A stretch of DNA of 29,727 nucleotides from DASTHG01 sp035491895 (GTDB lineage: Bacteria; Gemmatimonadota; Gemmatimonadetes; Gemmatimonadales; GWC2-71-9), in the NCBI GenBank assembly GCA_035491895.1, contig DATJJY010000159.1, forward strand, positions 1 to 29,727. The letters run 5' to 3'. The translations under genes were made by a program, and so were the position numbers. The notes beneath the pieces were generated by a model. That model was given only the letters and a program-made list of their open reading frames with translations, was not told the origin of the DNA and searched no databases. Below, one piece after another: positions 24,506-29,727 of this stretch; the first letter of the stretch is position 1, and the number at the start of each line of letters is the position of its first letter.

Positions 24506-26401
24506 TCACCAGTAATTGATGCGCACGCCCGGTGGAAACGCGGCGAAGGCGTTGCGCGTGACGTGGAGGGTCGCGCCGACCTCGATGCGGCGCAGCAGGG
24601 GCAACCGGGCGAGCGCCGCGATCCCGGCGTTCGTGATTCCGGCAGTCTCCCAGAACTCGAGCTCCTCGAGTGACTGCATCTCGGCGAGCAGCTCGAGACT
24701 CTTGTCCGTGATGCGCGTGCGACCGGCGTAGTAGCTTTTGAGGCCGGTCAAACGCGATATGTGTTCCGTCGCCCGATCCCCGGTGGTGCGGCAGTACATG
24801 CACCAGAGCCGCTGCAGCCGGGCGCACCCACCGACGTGGCGGAAGCCGTCGTCCGTCACATCCATCGGCATCAGCTGCTCGAGCGCCGGAAAGCTCGGCA
24901 GCGCGGCCAGTGCCGCATCGTCCACGGACTTGCAGCTCACGCCCAGGCCCTTGAGCGCCGGCATCCGGGCGAGCGCCGCGAAACCGCGGCCCGTGAGATT
25001 GGGACACTCCCGCCCCCAGATGAATTCGATCGTCCGCGAACGGGCTAACGCCTCGAAGCCATCGTCGCTCGCCACGGTGCCCTGGCCCATCAGCATCCGC
25101 AGGCGGGGAAGCCCACCGATGTGCCGCATCGCCGCGTCGTTGCACAGCGCGCCTTCACAGCCAAGCATTTCCAGCTGCGGCAGGTCGGCCAGTATCCCCA
25201 GGGCTTCGGCAGAGATGGCCCGCGTGTGCCAGAAGAAGTGCACCCCATAGAGACCATCGAGCCCGCGCAGGCTCTCGAGTCCGCGGTCGGTGAACGGGCC
25301 ATCCAGGAGGAGGTGATTGGGCTCGGAATCGAACGACATGAGGCCGATGTTGCCCTCCCCACCCTGCCACGCCTTGAGCACCGGAAAGTCGTGCAGCAGC
25401 GGCAGTCCGGCATCGGTCACGAACCGCCCCGTCTTGAAGTGACGCAGCAGTCGTTTGCCGCGCAGCGCGTTGATCGCCCCGTCGCCCGTGGGTGTCCCCA
25501 TCAGATCGACGTGCTCCAGGTGGTCACAAAACGACAGGTTGGCGACGCCCGCATCCGAAATCCGCGGCGTCCAGCAGGACTTGAAGATCCTCAAGCTCTC
25601 GAGCTGGCGCAGCACGCCGAGCCCTTCATCGGTGAAGGCGGCCTTCGGCCCGCCGACATCAAGCTCCTCGAGGTGTGAGAGACGCGCTACATGGCGCAGG
25701 CCGTCGTCGGTCACCAACCCGCCCTCGATCAGGAGTCGGGTGACCTGCTCGAGCTCCGCCACGCGCGCGAGCGCCTGATCGGTGATCGCGCCGGCGCGGA
25801 GCCCCGTGATTCCCTGCTCTCGCATGACGTCGACCACCGTGTCCCACTGCTCGGTCGGGATGGGCCAACGGATGTCGATCGTGTTGCTCGACCGATCGAT
25901 TCGAAAGAATGGAGCGTCCGTTGGCGGGGCGTGCGGCCGCCCGGGAACGGGGATCAAACTTTGGATCAGCGCATCCCAGGATTCGAATCCGAGCCGCTGA
26001 GCGACGAGACTGCGGGCATCGTCCACCGCGAGCTCGAGCGTTCGCTCGGGCGCGGCGAACCAGTTGGGGAGCCGCTGCTGCATCTGCGCCGGGTCCCGGT
26101 CCCACACGAAGGACGTGCCGAGCTCCCAGTTGATCTCGCGGATCGCGGTGAAATCGCCCGCCATGTATGCCGCCGCGAGGCGACGGGCGAGCGTCTCGTA
26201 CAGCCGACGCCCTTCACCCGATGGTTCGGTGGCAACGACGTGGTGCACCAGCTTGGGCCAGCTCGCGAAGCCGTAGCGGCGCGCGAGGTCGAGCTGGGCC
26301 TGGTGCAGCGGCATGCCCGCCGACCGGCTCAATTCCTTGGCTTGTTTGCGGAGCTGCTCGAGCGACGGGCGCGCCGGGAGGCGCTGGATGGGATCGGACA
26401 C
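24506..26401 (-). CDS. Leucine-rich-repeat protein with an ankyrin-type N-terminal module
   Basis: A 631-residue protein. GTG 26401 is chosen because AAGGAG sits 5 nt upstream and the conserved module then starts at residue 8. Residues 8-55 (LPARPSLEQLRKQAKEL, GFASWPKL) are the N-terminal module that usually precedes ankyrin repeats in Acidobacteria and related phyla. A second copy-like segment ends GFESWDAL (138-145). From about residue 200 to the end run some sixteen or more LRRs of about 24-26 residues with the pattern L..L.....D.GL..L..L..L, close to the ribonuclease-inhibitor or cysteine-containing subtype (ITDQALARVAEL, VTDDGLRHVARL, FTDEGLGVLRQL). No signal peptide is seen, so it is probably cytoplasmic. 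It likely binds a protein partner. It is 130 bp downstream of an ankyrin protein gene in the same operon. Confidence 0.85.
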   Translation of the reverse strand: MSDPIQRLPARPSLEQLRKQAKELSRSAGMPLHQAQLDLARRYGFASWPKLVHHVVATEPSGEGRRLYETLARRLAAAYMAGDFTAIREINWELGTSFVWDRDPAQMQQRLPNWFAAPERTLELAVDDARSLVAQRLGFESWDALIQSLIPVPGRPHAPPTDAPFFRIDRSSNTIDIRWPIPTEQWDTVVDVMREQGITGLRAGAITDQALARVAELEQVTRLLIEGGLVTDDGLRHVARLSHLEELDVGGPKAAFTDEGLGVLRQLESLRIFKSCWTPRISDAGVANLSFCDHLEHVDLMGTPTGDGAINALRGKRLLRHFKTGRFVTDAGLPLLHDFPVLKAWQGGEGNIGLMSFDSEPNHLLLDGPFTDRGLESLRGLDGLYGVHFFWHTRAISAEALGILADLPQLEMLGCEGALCNDAAMRHIGGLPRLRMLMGQGTVASDDGFEALARSRTIEFIWGRECPNLTGRGFAALARMPALKGLGVSCKSVDDAALAALPSFPALEQLMPMDVTDDGFRHVGGCARLQRLWCMYCRTTGDRATEHISRLTGLKSYYAGRTRITDKSLELLAEMQSLEELEFWETAGITNAGIAALARLPLLRRIEVGATLHVTRNAFAAFPPGVRINYW

Positions 26402-26531
26402 ACGATCTCCTTTCACACACCGCCCGTGTCCGCTCGGCGGGCCGAAAGAAGATCGGGAATTCCTGCCACAGATCGACTGCTCAGGTGGGCTCGGCCCTTC
26501 CCGCGGACGGGATGCGCCCTGGTACGCGAGG

Positions 26532-27851
26532 CTAACGGTAGTGGGGGCGTAGCAGAGCGTCAACGTCGGCGTAGCCGGACGGAAACGCGACGCCGCCGGT
26601 GGTCGCCCCGGCGCCGAGCAGCAGCCGCACCGGCTCGGGCGTGCGCCGCTCCGTCCAGTAGGAGTCGACGCAGGCTCTCACGGCGAGCATGAGCGGCGTG
26701 CGTCCTTTTGCGTCGCGCGCGTCGACCGGTGCGCCGCGCTGCAACAGCAGCTGTACCAGATCGGCGCGCAGCTTCCACGCCGCCACGTGCAGCGCCATGC
26801 TGTCCGGTGCGATGTCGAAATAACCGTCGCCCTTGTACAGCGCCGTCACCGGCACGCCGAGGTCGAGCAGGTGCCGTACACCACCGGTGTTCCACGTCCC
26901 GGTGAATTCCGCGAGCAGCGTGGACCCCTGGGCGAGCAGCTCCTGCACGAGCGACGGCTCCCGTTGGGCGAGGGCGCGCACCTGCGCGGTGTCGTCCATG
27001 GCGCAGGCCGCGATCAGGCGGTCGACGCCCCGCAGGTCGAGCGGGATGCCACGCCGGATGAACGCCTCGAGCACGTCGCCACGCCCTTTGCGCGCCGCCA
27101 GCTCCACGGCCGTCGTTCCCTTGTTCCGGATCGTCGGATCGGCGCGATAGTCGAGCAGCAGCTCGATGATCTGGAGCGAGTTGTCCCGCGCGAGCGCGTG
27201 ATGCAGCGGATGCCAGCCGCGACTGCGCTGCAGATTGGGGTCGGCCCCGTGCTCGAGCAGGTACTTCACTCCCTCGAAGTCGTGCCAGTCGTGCTTGCGG
27301 ACCAACATGAGCGAGAGGTTCTCCGGCGTGACGCTGCCCGTCTCCACGAGGACCTTCATGGCGCCGAGGTCGTCGCCCTCGGGGCAGTGGTAGACGGCAT
27401 CTTCGTCGTTCGGATTTGCGCCCCGCTCGATGAGCAGGCGTGTCAGTCCCTCATGGTGGGCGACACCGGCAGCTCCGTACAACGCCGACTCGTACTCCGG
27501 GTGCTCGCCGGTGGTCCAGAACCCGGTGTTCGGGTCCGCGCCGGCGTCGAGCAAAGCACGCGCCGCTCGCAGGAAGGCATCGCTCCGCTTGGGATCGAGA
27601 CGGAGATACTTGGAGAGACCCAGGTAGTTGAGCGCGTCGCCGCCGTACGGCGGGCTCTTCGCCGTGACGCTCTGCGGATCGCGCGCGATGAATTGCCGGA
27701 CCAGCGCGTCGTCACCGAGCACCGCGGCGGTGTGAATGTCGCTGCCGCGCAGCTCGGGATGCTCGACGAGAATGGCTTCGGCGGCTTCGAGCGAGCCGTG
27801 CCACGTCGCCGCCTCGAGAAAGGCGGTCCGCACGTCACGCGGCTCGGTCAC
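26532..27851 (-). CDS. Ankyrin-repeat protein
   Basis: A 439-residue protein, probably cytoplasmic, with no signal peptide or catalytic motif. Ankyrin repeats are spread along the chain: ALYGAAGVAHHEGLTRLLIERGANPN, then GVKYLLEHGADPNLQRSRG, HPLHHALARDNSLQIIELLLDYRADPT, TTAVELAARKGRGDVLEAFIRRG, ALHVAAWKLRADLVQLLLQRGAPVD and TPLMLAVRACV. The N-terminal 60 residues look like degenerate repeats (TAFLEAATWHGSLEAAEAILVEHPEL). Start: GTG 27851 overlaps the stop of the preceding secreted-protein gene as GTGA, so translation is probably coupled. There is no separate ribosome site, and an upstream start would overlap most of that gene's 3' end. Unlike typical relatives it lacks the LRKQAKEL...FASWPKL N-terminal module, which the next gene carries. 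Partner unknown. Confidence 0.85.
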   Translation of the reverse strand: MTEPRDVRTAFLEAATWHGSLEAAEAILVEHPELRGSDIHTAAVLGDDALVRQFIARDPQSVTAKSPPYGGDALNYLGLSKYLRLDPKRSDAFLRAARALLDAGADPNTGFWTTGEHPEYESALYGAAGVAHHEGLTRLLIERGANPNDEDAVYHCPEGDDLGAMKVLVETGSVTPENLSLMLVRKHDWHDFEGVKYLLEHGADPNLQRSRGWHPLHHALARDNSLQIIELLLDYRADPTIRNKGTTAVELAARKGRGDVLEAFIRRGIPLDLRGVDRLIAACAMDDTAQVRALAQREPSLVQELLAQGSTLLAEFTGTWNTGGVRHLLDLGVPVTALYKGDGYFDIAPDSMALHVAAWKLRADLVQLLLQRGAPVDARDAKGRTPLMLAVRACVDSYWTERRTPEPVRLLLGAGATTGGVAFPSGYADVDALLRPHYR

Positions 27852-28480
27852 TTCGCGATACGCGTCGCCTGCATCGTCCAGTGATCGAGCAGCCACGTCT
27901 TGCCGCCGTCGCTGCTGCGGTCGGCGCGCCACAGGAACTGGGTTGGGGTGATGGCGAAGTAGCGGATTCGCTCGATCGCCGGACCGTAATGCTGGACGAG
28001 GTAACGGTTGGTCGCATCGCCCCAGGCGAGCCCCGGCTCCCAATCGGCCTGGTAGGTGTTGATCCCCTGGATCGTCCAGAGGTGGCGCTGCGACGAAAAC
28101 GCCCGATAGGTGTAGGTCCCCGCCGACGCCGCCGCATCAGCGTCGTCAGGTCGCCACTGATCTTCGACGAATACCGTCTCGATCTGCTTCTGATCTGCCG
28201 TATAGCGCTCGCTGTCCCGCTTCGTGACGAACCAATGACCCGCGAACGACGGATAGAACGTCCCGTCCGGCTTTCGCCCCTGAAACGTAAAGCGCCACGT
28301 TCCGACGAGAAAATCGAAATTCGTGGCCGAGCCCAGTTCGCGGGCGGAGTCGGCGATCGCGAAGTTCGCTCCCAACGTGTCCGGGAATGTGATCGCGCGC
28401 GTCTGGGCGGAGAGCGACGGGCCCACCAGCACCACAGCCAACGACCCCAACCGGGCGCTCAGAGATAGCGCAGCCACCAT
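27848..28480 (-). CDS. Secreted DUF1579-like protein of unknown function
   Basis: A 210-residue protein with a signal peptide (residues 1-24, cut after SLSA, mature start QTRA). The mature part begins with NFDFLVGTWRFTF at about 50, a phrase typical of DUF1579-like and other small lipocalin-type beta-barrel proteins. It continues as alternating short strands (HWFVTKRDSERY, AGTYTYRAFSSQRHLWTI, RYFAITPTQFLWRAD). No catalytic motif is visible; a ligand-binding barrel is inference. ATG 28480 has AAAGGAGGAG just upstream, a very strong ribosome site located inside the end of the DUF1624 gene; the two genes overlap by 22 bp. The stop overlaps the ankyrin start as GTGA. These overlaps place it firmly in the operon. 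Longer upstream starts are rejected because they bury the signal peptide. Confidence 0.8.
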   Translation of the reverse strand: MVAALSLSARLGSLAVVLVGPSLSAQTRAITFPDTLGANFAIADSARELGSATNFDFLVGTWRFTFQGRKPDGTFYPSFAGHWFVTKRDSERYTADQKQIETVFVEDQWRPDDADAAASAGTYTYRAFSSQRHLWTIQGINTYQADWEPGLAWGDATNRYLVQHYGPAIERIRYFAITPTQFLWRADRSSDGGKTWLLDHWTMQATRIAK

Positions 28481-29685
28481 TCTCCTCCTTTCGCCTTCCG
28501 CTCGGCGAACCGGCGGCACAGGGGATAGAGCATTGCAATCGTCACCGCCCACACCAGATAGAGCAGCGGCAGGCTCCAGGCATAGCCATCGGGAGGCGGC
28601 GGATTCCCCATCGGGTGGTTCGTGAAGAGCCAGGGGTTCACCGCGCCCTCGCGCAGCTTTGAGACGATCAGGGCCAGCGTGTGGATCAGCGGAATGTGCA
28701 GCACGTAGTAGAAGAAGGGGACGCGACCGAACACCGTGATGAATCGCGCCACGACTCCGCGGGCACGCTCGAGCAACGGCATCAGGGCAATCGTCGGTCC
28801 CAGCGTCATCAGCAGGAACGAGAGCGACGCCGGATACTTATTCGTGTTCAGGAACGCGAGCAGGGCCGGCGGCGCGGGCTGCCCGTTCGGCTGTGCCGCC
28901 GTGCTCCAGGGCCGCGGGTCCCCGTAGATATTGAATCCCCGCAGCAGGAGGAACAGTGCGGTCGCACCGAGCCCGACGCCCAAGCACCAGCGGGTGCGGC
29001 GCTCGGGCTCGAGCGTGAGCACTTTCCCGAATGCGTAGCCCGCCGCCATCACACCGATCCACGGGACGATCGAGTACAGCACGATCAGGTTGGGACCGTT
29101 GGCGCCGAACGCGATTGGCCCCGCATAGAACCCGACGTAGAAAATCTTCCAGAGCGCGGAGACGGGGTCGTCGCCGAGGTTGGGGATCAGCGTCGGATAA
29201 ACGTAGGAATCGAGCAGGTTGTGCGCCGCGATGACCACGATCCCGAGCGTGCCCACGACGCTCAGCGGCAACCGCACGAGCCCTGCCATCAGAATCATGC
29301 ACCACCCGATGACCCAGATTACTCCCGCCATCTCGTAGTGGGCGAAATCGAAGTTGAACGTCCAGGCAACTCGCAGGACCGTCAGCTCGAGCAGCACGAG
29401 CCAGGCGCCGCGGGTCAAGAGGAACCGCGACAGGTCGGGATGCCTGCGACCGTACAAGAAGGCGCTGGTGCCGGCGAGGAAGATGAAGGCGGGAGCGCAG
29501 AAATGGGTGATCCAGCGGGTGAAGAAAATCCCGGGGGTCGGGCCGCCGGCTGGGAGGCCGGAATAGACCCGCACATGGTCGATCGCCATCAACAGCATCA
29601 CCGCGCCGCGCACGATGTCGATCGACGCGACGCGCGTCGTGCGGGCGGATGCGGCGGCGGTGTCGGTGGCGGGGATCGCGGCCAT
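28459..29685 (-). CDS. DUF1624 / heparan-alpha-glucosaminide N-acetyltransferase-like membrane protein
   Basis: A 408-residue polytopic inner-membrane protein with about ten hydrophobic segments. Residues 20-40 (ASIDIVRGAVMLLMAIDHVR) are the family signature: the helix carries Asp36 and His37, the latter the candidate catalytic histidine of HGSNAT-type transmembrane acetyltransferases and YeiB/acyltransferase_3 relatives. Further conserved-looking segments are HFCAPAFIFLAGTSAFLYGRR (first cytoplasmic or periplasmic loop region) and FFYYVLHIPLIH near residue 335. Members move acyl groups from acyl-CoA across the membrane to sugars; the acceptor is not known here. ATG 29685 lacks a strong ribosome site, but it begins directly before the conserved region. 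It is the most upstream gene of the minus-strand operon visible in the window, and more genes may lie beyond the edge. Confidence 0.88.
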   Translation of the reverse strand: MAAIPATDTAAASARTTRVASIDIVRGAVMLLMAIDHVRVYSGLPAGGPTPGIFFTRWITHFCAPAFIFLAGTSAFLYGRRHPDLSRFLLTRGAWLVLLELTVLRVAWTFNFDFAHYEMAGVIWVIGWCMILMAGLVRLPLSVVGTLGIVVIAAHNLLDSYVYPTLIPNLGDDPVSALWKIFYVGFYAGPIAFGANGPNLIVLYSIVPWIGVMAAGYAFGKVLTLEPERRTRWCLGVGLGATALFLLLRGFNIYGDPRPWSTAAQPNGQPAPPALLAFLNTNKYPASLSFLLMTLGPTIALMPLLERARGVVARFITVFGRVPFFYYVLHIPLIHTLALIVSKLREGAVNPWLFTNHPMGNPPPPDGYAWSLPLLYLVWAVTIAMLYPLCRRFAERKAKGGEWWLRYL

Positions 29686-29727
29686 CGGGGCCGAACTTCG
29701 ACCCCAACGGCCCGCCGGTCAATTGCC

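Noticed and set aside
28481..28552. Longer start for the secreted DUF1579-like protein
   Set aside because: It would place 24 charged residues before a clear signal peptide, and AAAGGAGGAG is positioned for ATG 28480.
1..29727. Defence island, prophage, CRISPR array or mobile element
   Set aside because: No direct-repeat arrays, transposase, integrase, phage structural gene or terminal inverted repeats are recognisable. The Cas4-like domain belongs to a DUF2779 protein without cas neighbours.

Overview
This is GC-rich bacterial chromosome, densely packed and without tRNA, rRNA, insertion sequence, phage or CRISPR signatures that I can see. The gene mix suggests Gemmatimonadota, with Acidobacteriota as the alternative. 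It includes a DUF5916 outer-membrane protein, Hanks-type kinases (one fused to a FlgO-like domain and TPRs), a secreted amidohydrolase, alpha-amino-acid ester hydrolase and penicillin acylase relatives, and ankyrin/LRR proteins with the LRKQAKEL...FASWPKL module. The assignment is inference from gene content, not from a marker gene.

Layout. (1) 1-2376: the 3' part of a DUF5916 gene converges on a small four-helix membrane protein. (2) 2490-5241: a cold-shock gene with its own promoter and structured leader, a strong hairpin terminator, an XRE-type regulator, and a divergent B12-binding-type radical SAM protein. (3) 5254-9591: a very long all-coiled-coil protein, divergent from a DUF2779 protein that combines a Cas4/RecB-like nuclease with a DEDD-type exonuclease. 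(4) 9685-15610: an exported FN3/BACON-type surface protein divergent from an amidohydrolase, their apparent starts only 8 bp apart, then a cytoplasmic kinase-FlgO-TPR protein.

(5) 15628-21451, all minus strand: transcription would run small 55-aa membrane protein, CPA2 cation/proton antiporter with TrkA-C domain, membrane-anchored Ser/Thr kinase, secreted alpha-amino-acid ester hydrolase. Spacings are 67, 11 and 37-55 bp, so this is a likely operon linking ion transport to a kinase. (6) 21552-29685, all minus strand: DUF1624 acyltransferase-like membrane protein, secreted DUF1579-like protein, ankyrin-repeat protein, LRR protein, two-domain VOC protein, penicillin acylase. Most junctions overlap or are within 17 bp.

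No single locus is a recognisable defence island. The best candidates for something undescribed are the coiled-coil/nuclease divergent pair, the small protein-antiporter-kinase operon (its first gene is short enough to be missed by length-filtered gene calling), and the six-gene operon with two protein-interaction scaffolds. Starts were revised for several genes on Shine-Dalgarno, signal-peptide and overlap evidence.
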